Positions 1-10,771 of a DNA stretch of 42,392 nt are shown here, piece by piece; the first letter of the stretch is position 1; the number at the start of each line of letters is the position of its first letter. Location of the stretch: contig JANBPK010001099.1 in NCBI GenBank assembly GCA_027579435.1, positions 1 to 42,392 of the forward strand, written 5' to 3'. The notes beneath the pieces were generated by a model. The model searched no databases, was not told the DNA's origin, and saw nothing but the letters and a program-made list of their open reading frames with translations. The translations under genes were made by a program, and so were the position numbers. The stretch is from Candolleomyces eurysporus (lineage: Eukaryota; Basidiomycota; Agaricomycetes; Agaricales; Psathyrellaceae).

Positions 1-1266
1 CCATACACGATCTATCAATGTGAGTTTACGTATACGTCCAGTTGTGCGTTTCTGATCTCATTGTTCACCCTCAGATGGATGGAAAGGATGGGGGAAGATG
101 GTTCTCAAGGATGGCTGGAAGTACTTTATCCTAGCGGCATGCGACGTCGAAGCCAACTTTTTGGTCGTCAAAGCTTACCAGTACACCGATCTTCTGTCGT
201 GCATGCTCCTGGACGCATGGGCAATCCCAGTTTGCCTCTTCTTCTCCTGGCTCTACATGCGGGTGCGATACCATTGGACCCAGATGCTTGTAAGCCCCCA
301 CTTTCATTTCTCATATATTGTGTGCATCTGGAATTCCGACATGGTTTCTGCAGGGAGTGTTCATTTGTATCGGTGGTCTTGGACTTCTTGTCGGTGCTGA
401 TCAGATTACGAACAAAGGGTGGGATCCCATAGCGAGGGGGAAGGGGGACGCGTTTATGATCGCAGGAGCGACCCTCTATGGCTTCAGTATGTTCTCCGTC
501 TTCAGCATTCGTCTGATCTTCACACTCACTTGCTCCCCCCTTGCAATAGCAAACGCGACCGAGGAGTTCCTTGTGCGCAAACGGCCCTTGTACGAGGTTG
601 TCGGGCAACTGGGATTGTGGGGCTTCCTCATCGGCGGAATCCAGGCCTCAGCACTTGAGTGGAAGCAGATGCGAGAGGTACCATGGAATGGAGGGATCAT
701 TGGTTTGATCTTTGCCTTCACCATTGCTATGATTATCCTCTATACCGTGGCGCCCATGATCTATCGTTGGGCGTCCTCTACATATTTCAACTTGAGCCTG
801 CTTTCGAGTGATTTCTACGGCCTGTTGTTTGGTGAGCCGGCTCCTCGCTTTTATGTACGCAATCACTGATTACTCTGTTTCACAATTCGCAGGTCTCTTC
901 CTCTACGTATGTCGTTCGTTATCTTTGCAAGGAGACTGAACCAATCTGCACTTCTCCCAGAAATATTCCCCTTACTGGCTATACTTCGTTTCCTTCGTGT
1001 TCATCATGGGCGGGCTGATTGTGTACTTCTGGCACTCTACGCGTATGTTTCTCGCTCTTCTTGCGAAGGCACAATATTCATTGCCCTTTACAGCTGAAGA
1101 ACAAGGTATACTGGACCCGCAAGCTCCAGACTATGTCAACAAGCGCGGTCGCGACGATAAGATTGCTGATGAAGAAAAGGGACCGGTTGCAGCTGCCACT
1201 GACAACGAACCTCAAACACCAAACGAAAAGGTCGAAGAGGAGATTGAAATCCGCGAAACAAAGTAA
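1..1266 (+). CDS. SLC35F1/F2-like (DUF914) membrane transporter, 5' end missing
   Basis: Partial gene cut by the window start. Exons by eye: <1-19, 75-289, 354-486, 550-831, 893-906, 961-1042, 1094-1266; all junctions keep frame with GT..AG introns of 51-67 bp. The visible protein holds the DUF914/SLC35F hallmarks: a GWKYF segment leading into a membrane helix, an AYQYT stretch, a GDAFMIAGATLYG helix followed by a T/NATEEFLV loop, and further hydrophobic helices up to HST. The C-terminus (about 55 residues after the last helix) is charged and ends at a TAA. Members of this family are multi-pass transporters of the nucleotide-sugar transporter superfamily; the substrate of fungal members is not evident here. 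It converges with the minus-strand gene at 1474. Identity of the family is fairly secure, the substrate is unknown. Confidence 0.85.
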
Positions 1267-1473
1267 ACGACGAAGATATCGGCTGAAGTGTTACCCCTTT
1301 GCACGAATTGTGATGCTGTATGACTACCACTTACGACTTGGTCTTTTACGAAAAATGTATCAGTGAAATTTCGATCCGAAATTATGAGATGTGGGTGCGC
1401 GGTACTAGTTAACTATAGCTACAAAGTATGTGTACAAAAAAGAGCAGTGTCCATGATATTCCCTCGAATCAAA

Positions 1474-2126
1474 TCAAACCAGTCGAGGAGGGTTCCTTCG
1501 AGCCTCCTCCCTCTTCGCGTCCAGGTCTTTTTGCTGCCTCTCCTTCTCTGCGCGATACTCCGCAAGTTTCTGTAATGAAGTCTTAGTCAGCAACGGTTAT
1601 ACTCATGGATGAACTTCACCGAAAAACTTACCACTTTCAACGCTTGTGCGGTTGTGAGGACAGTATCGAGAGTGACCTCTGTCAACTCTGTCATCTATGA
1701 GACGATTAGATGAAGATTAAATGGATTAGATGTGGGTACACGCACCGCCTCACCGGCCTGCTTAGTCATTTCATCGAATCGCTCATCAGAGGCATCCCAA
1801 GGCCACTGAGAAGCTCCGTTACTATTATTTTCTTGTCGATTTCTCTGCTGCCATCGCCATTCCCAGTGTTCCTTCATCTGCCAAGGGTGGCGTCTGGGTT
1901 GGGGGGATCCAGAGTCGTAGGGGCCTGGACCGCCTGGAGCTGCAGCTGTGTCGTTGCTGGGATCCCGAGGTGGAGCGCGGTTCATATGCTCTGCATCGAC
2001 AGGCATAGGGTAATCAACCCGTCTGCAATGACCCCAGTGTCTTCTGCTGAAGTCTCTGTCTTTGCACATCATCCACCATGACGCCGAGCCAGCGCCAATC
2101 AGAAACCAGAGGAGGCGGGAGGGCAT
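1474..2126 (-). CDS. Short single-pass membrane protein with charged C-terminal helix, copy 1
   Basis: Family not recognised. Three exons: 2126-1746, 1694-1632, 1569-1474, all phase 0, 179 residues. The N-terminus is PSRLLWFLIGAGSASWW, a single hydrophobic segment that could anchor it in a membrane. A Pro/Gln/Asn/Trp-rich linker follows, then an exon MTELTEVTLDTVLTTAQALKV and a final exon rich in Lys, Glu, Arg and Gln that looks like an amphipathic or coiled-coil helix and ends PPRLV. The gene at 5019-5672 has the same exon pattern and the same N- and C-terminal motifs, which strongly supports both models. Start chosen at the ATG just before the hydrophobic segment. Convergent with the transporter at 1-1266. 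Cellular role unknown; a membrane-organising or mitochondrial role would be guesswork. Confidence 0.75.
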
Positions 2127-2452
2127 GTTTGAGAGGGTAGGGAAACAGTCAAGTGAGTGTGAGTAGTGGAAGCTTGAGTGTATCGGAAAGTTGATACGGG
2201 CTTAAATACTGTCCATGGCAAGGCTGGTGCGCGTCTCGTCGGCTGCGTAGGTCTTGCGTTGACACCCCGGCCTCTGTGCGGCTCGACTACGGCTGGCCGA
2301 AGGCATTCGTATGCAGTGTCATCCACATTAGTTTCCGTTGATCCGTTCTCTCGGCTACGGCTGCGTTTGATCCGTCGAGATCTGTACCTGGCCGGCCCTC
2401 GAACTTGGGACGTGCTGCGAGCTGGAGATTACAGGTTACTGTGTGCTGCAGG

Positions 2453-2535
2453 AGTCTGCTTTCGGTGGGTATGTTATTTTTGTCATAGATTCGTATCTCA
2501 AAGCTTTGGAGAAAGAGTGTCAGATCCATACGTCA
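2453..2535 (+). repeat. About 80-bp dispersed repeat, copy 1
   Basis: Starts GTCTGCTTTCGG, contains GGTATG..TATTT and GGAGAAAGAG, and matches 4839-4922 in the same orientation with scattered differences and small gaps. Copy 2 lies about 100 bp downstream of the stop of the minus-strand gene at 5019. Copy 1 lies upstream of the paralog at 1474, so it does not occupy the equivalent position. Confidence 0.6.
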
Positions 2536-4838
2536 TCACTCTAGCCAACTTCCGCTCGCCAGCCTTGTCTCCGATTTGGGACTTCAATGGGATTAACTGG
2601 ACGATGCCCAACCGAGCGAGTGCTCGAGGCCACGCATTATGTCAATTCTTTGAGGTTATCGACATCTGAAAGGCCCAGACTACCTCGACCATCATCTCAG
2701 GGCGATCTCAAGCTGTTTCTGGAGTCGACTTCAACTGGAAGGCTCATACGACCTTGCATCATGTACTCCTACCTATCTACTACTTCAGAGTTGCCCTTCT
2801 GGGAATTTGAACAACAGAAACACCCCTGCTCTCGACTGATCTTCTGGTCTCTTTGATTACCTGTGGTTTGAATTCTCTAGCCAAACCTTGCGGCACGTCG
2901 TGCAGCTACGATCATCGTCAGCCTCAGGATAATTTCGACAGAGAGGGCTGACATCCACCGACTGGCTGACTGCGAACCGCGTGCAAGGGCTCTACCTATA
3001 AGAAACCCAGACTTTTAGCGGTACTCTTCATAGTCTTTCTCTTCCATTCTATCCTCATCTTCGAGGAGTCCACCAAGAGCATCACGCCTTCATCAGTGCG
3101 TGCTTCCTCTTTCGCTACGCTTGTTACTCATTCTCGCCTCTTCCTAGTAAATACCCATGCGTCGATGCTCGCCGCTGCCACCCTTGGACGTCGCTTCATT
3201 CATAGTGTTAAACACTTCTACTTCGATTCCGTCTGTCTCTGGGAAGAGTCAACCAGCAGAGCGTCATACTTTCATCGGTACATCCTTCCTCGCCTTCTCC
3301 CACTCTTTGCAGCTCTCAACGTTGTTCTATTTAGCCACAACGGCTTCAATACTCTTCACCGCCAATGATCGTCTCATGGCATCACAAAATGCTTTCTCTC
3401 CTCTCCCATCTTTGTGGAGTGTCGACTACGAGCGTCGTGTCCCAACCAGTGAACGCTTCCCTATTGTCTTCGTCTCCTTCTCGGTGCTCATCTCTTTCTA
3501 GTAACCACCGTATCGACGCGCTTCATCGCCATCCGCAATCCTATCCATGATGGCAAACTGCGCCTAGCACCGTTTTTAAGGTTCGTGTCGTTCGTGCATC
3601 ATATCGAGCGTGGTTCTAACATCATCCCGCTATTCTCAGACTAAACCTTCAAGTGCCCGCCACACGAGATACGCTCACGGCGCACAGGAAAGGGGCACAC
3701 ACACGCGTAAATCTCGAGCATCTATCCCTACATCGCAACCTGGCTTCAGGTCTCCTCGCGAGACCCCCGCGCGCGGTCCCTACTGGGGCTAGGAATGCCT
3801 GGTGTGCATTCCGATGTAGTGGAACGTTGCAGGGCTGTCGTGGAAACACGGCTCCTTGAGAGGTCCAATCCCCCTCAGTACTCCTGAGACGGCGTCATTC
3901 ACTGAACAGTGGGCCCGTCAAGGGGAGTTACGTGGGCACGGGTGTCGCTCGGCCAGTATAAGTCGCCCTGTTAGAACAGGGACGCTTCTGTGATACTCAA
4001 GTTCGCATCACAACCCGCATTGTATTCCTGAACAAGGAAGTTGCTTTGGTTGTGGTCGACAGAGCGCAAAAACGAGTAGTGTTCGTGTGTGTCCTGGAAC
4101 TGGGCGTCGACGTATCTCGGGGGCCGACAATGGAGGGGATATAGGATGAGGTGCGTTTCTTTCTGATGTTTTACCCTTGCTGTATCTGACTTCTTCGATC
4201 TTGGACAGCTCCGGGAAAGGTAGGTAAAGGTTTTCGTGTTTTTTTCTCACTAACCAGGAAGATCCTAGGTTTGCATACTCTACCGAAGCCATAATTTCTG
4301 TTGCCACTACGAAAATCTTCACATCCCGGAAGAGCACATTATCCCATCGCCGTTAACCTGGAATCGAGGCTCATTCAAGTTCTCGTTCTCTCTCTGCTGC
4401 TTAGCGCGCATATTCCAGTCTCTCAATCCTCATTCAAGCACCCCTCCAACCCGATCATCAACTGCTTCATCGCTTTCTCTTGATCAATTCGTGAGTGGCC
4501 TCGTTCTTCGTCTGTCTTAATCGTTCTAATTTGCTTGACTCAAGGTTTTTTCTATNTTTTTTTCTTCACTCATTATATATAGTCGTATTTATCATTTTCT
4601 TTGGCTCTCGAGCCTCAATCACACCATAAAATCACTCCAGCTTGTTAATATCATCGTTTCTCTATGTTTCACCATTGATACAATTTCGTCAATACATGGA
4701 TATCAACTCGCTTCTACACCAATACTAACAACACGCAATAGAAGCGAAACCTTCCTTCTAATTAATCTCTTGATCGTTGAGTAACCGGTACGCTGCGTAG
4801 TGACCGTTTCCCAACTTAGTGTTTGCTATAGCCTTAGG

Positions 4839-4922
4839 TCTGCTTTCGGTTGGTATGCTATTTCTGTGATAAATTGAAAGCTATTTGAGGCCTCGGAGAA
4901 AGAGCGTCAAATCCATAAATAC
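4839..4922 (+). repeat. About 80-bp dispersed repeat, copy 2
   Basis: Same block as 2453-2535: GTCTGCTTTCGG at the left end, GGAGAAAGAG in the right half. It sits in the 3' flank of the minus-strand gene 5019-5672. Confidence 0.6.
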
Positions 4923-5018
4923 GTTCCCATAGGTTCTACAGTGACTACAAAACTAATATTAAATGACCTGAGATTGGCTCGTACTATCAGAGTTCAAGTT
5001 GTATATAGTATTGGTATT

Positions 5019-5672
5019 CTAGACCCATCGAGGAGGGGTTCGCAGCTCTTCCTCCCTCTTCTTCTCTGCTTCCTTCTGCTGCCTCTCTCGTTCTGCTCGC
5101 TGATCTGCAAGTTGCTGGGTACGGCGTCCAAGATTTAGTATATGGAAAGGAGTGGGGTTAGGATTCACTTACCAGCTTCAAAGCTTGAGCAGTACCCAAT
5201 ATGGATTCAAGCGTAGTTTCGGCTAGATTCATCTATGGTAGCGTTAGTATGAAGCGACGAAGCAGGTGAAGAGAATTGAGCGTACAGCCTCGCTGACTCC
5301 TTGATTAATTACTGAGTCTTCGGCCTTAGCAACTTGCACTGGCGGCTCTGGGTGTTGCTGAGGCACAGGCGGTTGTTGCGAGTTCTGGTAGATCGGAGGT
5401 GCTTGAGTGGGATAGTGGCTTGGTTGGGGAGGTGCTTGAACTGATGGAGTCGAACCATACTGCTGCTGGTTTGGACCATTCGAGCTCGGCTGCCACTGCA
5501 CAGAGTTTGCGTGGCCGCTTTGGTGACGCTTGATGTACCAAGACGCAGCACCGGCACCAACGATGAACCAGAGAATACGGGAGGGNCCCCGACGATAGCG
5601 ATAGAATCCGCCAGAGCCTGGTGAGCAGCCCATGGACCAGGAAGTATGATAGCGGTGATGTCCAGGTGTCAT
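5019..5672 (-). CDS. Short single-pass membrane protein with charged C-terminal helix, copy 2
   Basis: Paralog of 1474-2126, family not recognised. Exons 5672-5286, 5232-5173, 5114-5019, all phase 0, 180 residues. It has about 28 extra residues before the shared segment PSRILWFIVGAGAASWY, which is the only hydrophobic stretch. The linker is rich in Pro and Gln. The second exon MNLAETTLESILGTAQALKL and the third exon, full of Lys, Glu, Arg and Gln and ending TPPRWV, match copy 1 position by position. The start at 5672 was preferred over 5729 because the upstream residues look like 5' UTR; this is uncertain. One N at 5586 falls in the codon just before PSR. Function unknown. The same order of anchor, flexible linker and helix in both copies suggests a kept design. 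Confidence 0.75.
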
Positions 5673-6248
5673 GGTAGAGCTGATGTTTAGAATGGGAGGC
5701 AGGTATGATTGGGAAGCTATTAAATACATTCCGGAAGAGTTTGTTATATTTGTTGTCTGCGCGTCCCTTCGGCGGCACAGTCAAACGTCAGTCCATTCCG
5801 TTGCCGACATCATTCGCAGCTGCTCGATTTTGATCCACGACATTGATCCGTTTAGGACGTACGGATGCGCTCAAGCCGAATCGAATCGTCATAACTTGAA
5901 AATTAGCTTGCGATTGACAAAAAAACAAAAGGAAAGTCCAGAGTATGAGATATGAGGGAAAGGAAGCTGTTAAAATACACATATTGACAACTTAGGCTAT
6001 ACTATCATCCATAGTCAGATCCGAGGACACTACGACTCGCCGCTCGACATAAGTAGTGGGGGGGAAAGTATGAACACTGGCACGAAAGGAGAGACGGGGA
6101 TAAGCGAACGCGCAGTTGATTGGGATTCAATCGTCGTTGGTATGAATCAGCAAAAGGTATACGTGCTAGTAGTCGTAGCAATGAGCAGATTAAAATCGAC
6201 AGGGACAAGCGGGAAAACCAACAACCAAAGCGTGAATTAGGCACGTCA
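5673..6248. other. Intergenic region
   Basis: Contains the upstream region of the 5672 gene and the 3' side of the 6632 gene. Both strands were read for a kinase domain that could belong to the 6249-6632 gene; none of the expected motifs (HRD, DFG, APE) was seen. Nothing else is supported. Confidence 0.5.
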
Positions 6249-6632
6249 TCACCGCTGACGGGAGACGGCACCATTCGATTGATATCCATTCGTCGGTGGC
6301 GAACCATACATCGGTTGGTTGCCTCCTTCCATGGGCGACGACGGCATAACGGCGCCGTTATTGAATGATCTTGGGGGCATGCCACCAGCAACGGAGGCAG
6401 GCCTAGACCCGGCCGGTGTCCCTCCAGTTCCACTACCATTTGCTCTGAGAGGTTGGGGCGATGACCATTCTGCAGTGTTACCCATAGGAGGCGTTCTTTG
6501 CTGCTGCTGCTGCTGTTGCTGTTGCTGCTGCTGCTGNGAGACGGCGGCGCTCTGCGTTACTGCGCTGTCCCCAGACCCGACGTTGAGCTGGAGAGCCTTG
6601 AAGTTGCGTTTCTTGCGGATTGGAGTGGTCAT
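6249..6632 (-). CDS. Polyglutamine protein with MAPK-docking-like N-terminus, no kinase domain
   Basis: One open frame of 127 residues, starting MTTPIRKKRNFKALQL. The run of basic residues followed by Leu-x-Leu fits the MAPK docking (D-site) consensus, and the RKKRNFK start resembles the N-termini of fungal STE7-type MAP kinase kinases as I know them. A Gln run of about 13 residues follows (one N at 6537 lies inside it), then a Pro/Ser/Gly/Asn-rich tail ending AVSRQR. No catalytic kinase exon exists downstream on this strand before the next gene at 5672. It could be a relic or copy of a MAPKK first exon, or a genuine small disordered protein that binds a MAP kinase. The role is inference; the open frame and the motif are direct. 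Confidence 0.55.
   Translation of the reverse strand: MTTPIRKKRNFKALQLNVGSGDSAVTQSAAVXQQQQQQQQQQQQQRTPPMGNTAEWSSPQPLRANGSGTGGTPAGSRPASVAGGMPPRSFNNGAVMPSSPMEGGNQPMYGSPPTNGYQSNGAVSRQR
6498..6537 (-). repeat. CAG/CAA trinucleotide repeat encoding polyglutamine
   Basis: Run of CTG and TTG triplets on the plus strand, read as CAG and CAA on the minus strand, inside the 6249-6632 frame. It ends at an ambiguous base (6537), so its true length is uncertain. CAA interruptions are present. Confidence 0.85.
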
Positions 6633-7139
6633 TTGGCCAGCAAACGATGGGGATGGATAGATGGGAGATGTCGATTCTTATACGGGTGTCGTGTATTTCT
6701 TGGACGTTGTGATGATGATGCTTGCCAGTTCTTTCTTGTTGAACAGTGCTGGTCTGCTGAATCGAGGAAAGCTGGTGTTGATCTCGTAACCGTCTTTCAC
6801 GCTGCTATATCGGTGATGTGGCCCTGTGTGTGTCGTTTTGGGCGTGCGTGGTTCGAACAGACGTGAGAATTGTGCTCGTAGCTGGATAGGTACGGTGGAG
6901 AGGATGTATCAGAGGAAGCGGCGGGTCAAGGAGATGGGAGAATGGCTCAGAGCTTCCTTCAAAAGCATTGGGTAATTATCGCCTTCCCCAATGGGACAGC
7001 CACCCACCCGTCTGCCACGTGCTGCATCACCTCTGGTCGATCAGGGAGCGGATCTCATTTGCCTCGACGACCAGACAACCAATGCCATAAAACAAAGAGA
7101 AGAGAAGAATATAGGTACATCGACTAAGGTTTCAAAATT
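6633..7139. other. Intergenic region between 6632 and DUF2235 gene
   Basis: 5' flank of the minus-strand gene at 6632 and 3' flank of the DUF2235 gene. Open frames here are short and carry no recognisable motif. Confidence 0.5.
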
Positions 7140-9065
7140 TTACTGGACATACACCTCGGTGTCTTTCTCCCACTGCGCTCGCGGCTTGTAGCCCAATGAG
7201 GGATCCGCCATCCGAATCTTCACAGTTTCATGGAGATGCGGATGGTTATCTTCAATCTTTCTGCCCTTGCCCAAGTGCCACCTGAATGTCCTATGCCAGG
7301 CCCCATCCTTGTCCTGCCACACATAAGTCATCGGCATGATCTCCAGAATCCACCACAAGGGCATCCTCTTGAGCTGGTCGTGGATAGGCTGCACGGCGTC
7401 CACCGCATCCAAGCTCTCCCCCTCTTTCGTCCTCTCCGGTCCGAGATCAACCTTGAGCCGTTCCAACGCAACCTCATCGAACAAAATGCCGCTATTCGTG
7501 ATGATAGCCTGCCGTACCATCCACCGAAGGGAAATGTTCGAGAGACAGTGCGGTGCTTCGTTAGCAACCGACCCTCCTCCGACATCTGTGCCGTATCATT
7601 CAGTACCAGAGTTCATTTGATTCGACACTNAAAACTCGGGCGAAATGACTCGGAGATCTCACCTTCATGGCAACCGCTGAACCACACCTCCAGTACATCG
7701 TCCGATCCTACCACGGGGGCTGTACTAGCCTTCCCTTTGTCGGCAAGTTTTTCCTTTATGCTTTGTAAGGTACGCCTGCGGTGAGCTTTTGCTTTGATCT
7801 TGTCCAGAACCGACTGCGATTTTTTCTTGGAACTCTCGTCAGAGCTTGATGAAGACGATGGCTCCGACTCGGGCGACGGCGAGGCAGTAAACTCCAAGGG
7901 CAAGTGCTTGGGAGCCGGGGCTTGCATCGCCATTACATTGTTCACCGTCAAATAGTGATAAAGATTCGGCCGGAATCTGGCGCGATGCTATAAACACAGA
8001 CANAAAAAAAAAGAGTAAATCAATACAAATCCCCCAATCCCAATCAAAACGCCGGAAAAACGGTATCATATCTTACTTACCTCATCCAAGGATAGGGCAT
8101 GCCTAAAGGTCTTGACTGAAGTGTTAGAGTTCGTAAACGGTAAAGACCGTCCCATGATCACTCCGACGCTCGCTACCGTATCCCTGCAAGCATCATAGTG
8201 AGAGGGTGATGGAACAGAACGACCAGTCAAGACGTACCACACTCCAACAAACTCAATCTTGACTTCTCGACAATAAGTCCGCTTAAATCCCTCGCACAGC
8301 GCTAACCCTGCTGCATCTTCCCGCTGATACAACTTGTACGCAAAGGGCATCTGTGCATCATTGTCTCGCGGGAGAAGGCCGACCTAGATGGGGTGCGCCG
8401 ATCAGCATCCTAAACTTGTTGCTGCTGGGGGACGGCGCCGAAAGCCCAAATCAAGAAGATTGCGGTGACTTACTTTGTGGAGCATGCCAGCCAAGGCTCT
8501 ACTCAGAACTGTCAGGGTGACGTCGTCTTTCAATGCGTCATCAATACTCACCGAGCTGTATACGCCCCGCGCGAGAACCCGAACAAACACACCTTGTCCC
8601 CCGCTTTGTAGTTCTGCATGATGAAGCGGTAGCCATCCAGGACGTGTTCGTCGAGGTACCTAACGCAGACGTCCAGAGCTTCAGCCAAACTTGCCCAAAT
8701 TGGCGCTGGTCGAAGAACTCACCAGGCGATGCCCAAGTCCATGAGGACTGCAAACCAGTGAAGCACAGGGGACACGATTCCGGGCTTGAACCATGTTCCG
8801 ATACCACCTTGGTAGTAGCACAATTGCTCTTCGGGATCTTTCTTCAGCAGGCTGAAGAGCTTGACGACGTTGGAGTTCTACGGAGGGCCTGGTAAGTACA
8901 AGATCTATCGTGCTGCGGGGGGATCGATGTAGGGGGAAGGATGGACGGCAGACGTACATCGTTGTCGAATTGACCCGCAGTCCCGTCGAAGCACAGGACA
9001 AGAGTACGCGGGGGCCCAGCAAGTTTCTCGGAAGCTTTGCCGTCTTGACTAGTTGAAGGTTCCAT
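7140..9065 (-). CDS. DUF2235 alpha/beta-hydrolase (Tle1-like phospholipase fold)
   Basis: Eight exons: 9065-8958, 8877-8723, 8659-8552, 8498-8474, 8383-8238, 8183-8081, 7987-7663, 7585-7140; sum 1416 nt, 471 residues, all phases consistent. DUF2235 signatures in order: RTLVLCFDGT near residue 20, YYQGGIGT, HVLDGYRFIMQNY, the nucleophile elbow GFSRGAYTARALAGMLHKVGLLP, then PFAYKLY, IEFVGVWDTVASVG, LPFTNSN.SVKTFRHALSLDE, WFSGCHEDVGGG and the C-terminal LRWM. The family includes bacterial Tle1 phospholipase effectors; fungal members are common and mostly uncharacterised. The Ser of GFSRG is the expected nucleophile, and the Asp of DVGGG may be part of the active site. Between FRPNLY and WFSGC there is an insertion of about 80 residues with a Ser run and many Lys/Arg, probably disordered. 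No signal peptide is visible, so it is likely intracellular. Single N bases fall in introns (7630, 8003). Confidence 0.9.
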
Positions 9066-9610
9066 TTGTTGTTATGAAGAAGAAGCGGGGTTGGGTGCGC
9101 CTATTTATACGAGAAGCTGTTGAGGTAGCCAGAAAGAGTCAGGGCTTGTAGTTAGTAACGGGTAAGAAGGGGAGCAGCGGACCCACCAGTGATTATTATA
9201 CAGCTCCAAAATGGGATCTTTGATAGGCCAGCGCTGGGCGTTGGAGCAAGTACGTTGCCTTGAAGGGCAACGACAAAGATCATCTGTCCAATGCTGTGGC
9301 GAAGCAATTCAAACGATGACATGTAATCCACTCTCTTCGCGTCGAGTTCGGATGCGAGTGCTGTTAAGTCGGAGAAAATGGGAAACGGGGCTCAAGGGTA
9401 ACCAGGCGAACTTACCACTTTCGCCGTGAGACCTAAGATTGGGCTCACTTTCACGTTCGTGCTGCGCGATGTGAAACGGACTTAGCAGCCAGAGGGAACA
9501 AGCCAAAACAAGACTCCTCCTTGAGGCTAGGAGCGACTACGCTTCGAAGATCCCTCGGGGAGCTGAGACCGGGAGAATGGTGTCACACATCTCCACACCT
9601 GTTTGGCTTG
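9066..9610. other. Intergenic region upstream of DUF2235
   Basis: Apart from the TATA box nothing is supported. Short open frames on both strands show no family motif. Confidence 0.4.
9102..9109 (-). promoter_or_regulatory. TATA box of the DUF2235 gene
   Basis: TATAAATA on the minus strand, about 37 bp upstream of the ATG at 9065. Confidence 0.5.
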
Positions 9611-9757
9611 TTATGACATAGCTTCTGACTTAACGAGATTCATGAGGACTGAATTGGGTGGCAGAACAATGGTATATTTCAGTGCCAGAAATGCAAAGAT
9701 GGCGATGAATGCAACGTAGAAGGCTGTAGTTAGACGTGCGAGATAGTTGTCAGTGTC
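9611..9757 (-). CDS. Possible last exon of a small membrane protein
   Basis: Reading the minus strand after an acceptor ATTTTAG at 9758 gives 48 codons and a stop at 9611-9613: DTDNYLARLTTAF, one strong hydrophobic segment (VAFIAIFAFLAL), then KYTIVLPPNSVLMNLV. The acceptor, the phase-0 start and the coherent membrane helix suggest a real terminal exon of a very small protein of the kind hidden in fungal genomes. I could not find a first exon with an ATG and a matching donor between 9758 and 10000. It may therefore be a chance frame or a broken gene. Function unknown. Confidence 0.3.
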   Translation of the reverse strand, partial: DTDNYLARLTTAFYVAFIAIFAFLALKYTIVLPPNSVLMNLVKSEAMS

Positions 9758-10771
9758 CTAAAATACTTTCAAAGAACAAGGAGAACCTACTGGGTATGAG
9801 CGCTAAAGTCTAAACAAAAGGTGGAGAATGAAATCAAGGAACGAGGCAAGGATCTCCTTGGCCGATGGATGACGCTACGGTGCCGCGTCGCGGTTTAAAT
9901 TATCTTCCCACGCATTGGGCAACTATGCGCTGACGGTTGTGACCTCGACTAGTACTACAACCTCCGCNTTTTTTTTGCAGTTGCCACTCACTTCCAGCTA
10001 GAAAATGGCCGCCCTTGAATGTGGTATCTCTTTATCAAAGGCCACCCAAACACCTCTCGCTCTACGAGTTTCTTACATAATTTCTAAATCTCCACCACCG
10101 CTGTGGCTATCAGCATCAAACTCTCTGGAAAGGCTTCCCAACAATCACTCGCGACCACAATGGCTCAAGGAGAACAGCTCAATCCGAAGCTCGTAGGGCT
10201 GGAAGATCAAACAGCTTGATAAATAGAGATCGTTGAGCATTTGCCAGGTTCCAGTCGAGCTTTTTCGAAAATCATCACCCTCGCGNTTTTTGTGGGCTCG
10301 TCATCTGCTGGGATATAGTGGACGGAGTCAATCGGTGAATCTCCAACTTGTTTACAGAGTTTGGCGCGATACCGCAGGCACAGCGCGCTCGCTCTAGGGT
10401 GGTGTTTCAAGATAATCTACGTTCAAACGGGGTCGTTGCAAAAGGTCAGTAGGAACTGGTTGAGTCGCCCTAGAACTGTTCTGAAGATGCTGGCATTCGA
10501 GGCCGATTGCGACTTAGAGGAAGGAGCCAGATCTGTGCCCACCGCGGTGCAAAGCCCTGGGTGAATTCTTTGCTAGGTTCTTTTCACAAAGGCTGATACT
10601 GGACCGTTTTAAATCTTCTTGCCGCTCCTTACCGTACTTTCGAGACTGTTTTTGGACGCGCAGGAGCCAGAATCGCATCAAGCATAGGACGCTATCCTAT
10701 CCATCAGCCTCCACATAGATGCCGGGTAGGTAATACAATTCGAACCATAGCAATCCGCGACGTCCCGCCGG
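9758..10771. other. Region without supported gene
   Basis: Two N bases next to T runs (9968, 10286). Open frames at 10005-10196 (+) and 10207-10410 (-) have no recognisable motif. Confidence 0.4.

Larger units (their letters stand above)
2127..5018. other. Gene-poor stretch between the two paralogous membrane-protein genes
   Basis: No convincing gene. Open frames at 3096-3368 and 3157-3501 (+) are composition-like, share no recognisable motif and overlap each other. The stretch holds pyrimidine-rich runs near 3040-3150 and 4370-4560, which look like fungal promoter or 5' UTR sequence, and two similar segments of about 80 bp at 2453-2535 and 4839-4922. It may be what is left after loss of a gene from the same tandem family. 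Confidence 0.5.

Noticed and set aside
3096..3501. Two overlapping plus-strand open frames as a secreted-protein gene
   Set aside because: They overlap in different frames, have no motif, no clear intron and no relative in the window.
3640..3900. GC-rich block near 3700 as part of a retroelement or RNA gene
   Set aside because: No reverse-transcriptase motif, no terminal repeats and no stable RNA structure could be supported.
6498..6537. CTG triplet run as a leucine repeat on the plus strand
   Set aside because: The plus-strand frames have no start context or family motif, while the minus-strand frame has a recognisable N-terminus and a usual polyQ tract.
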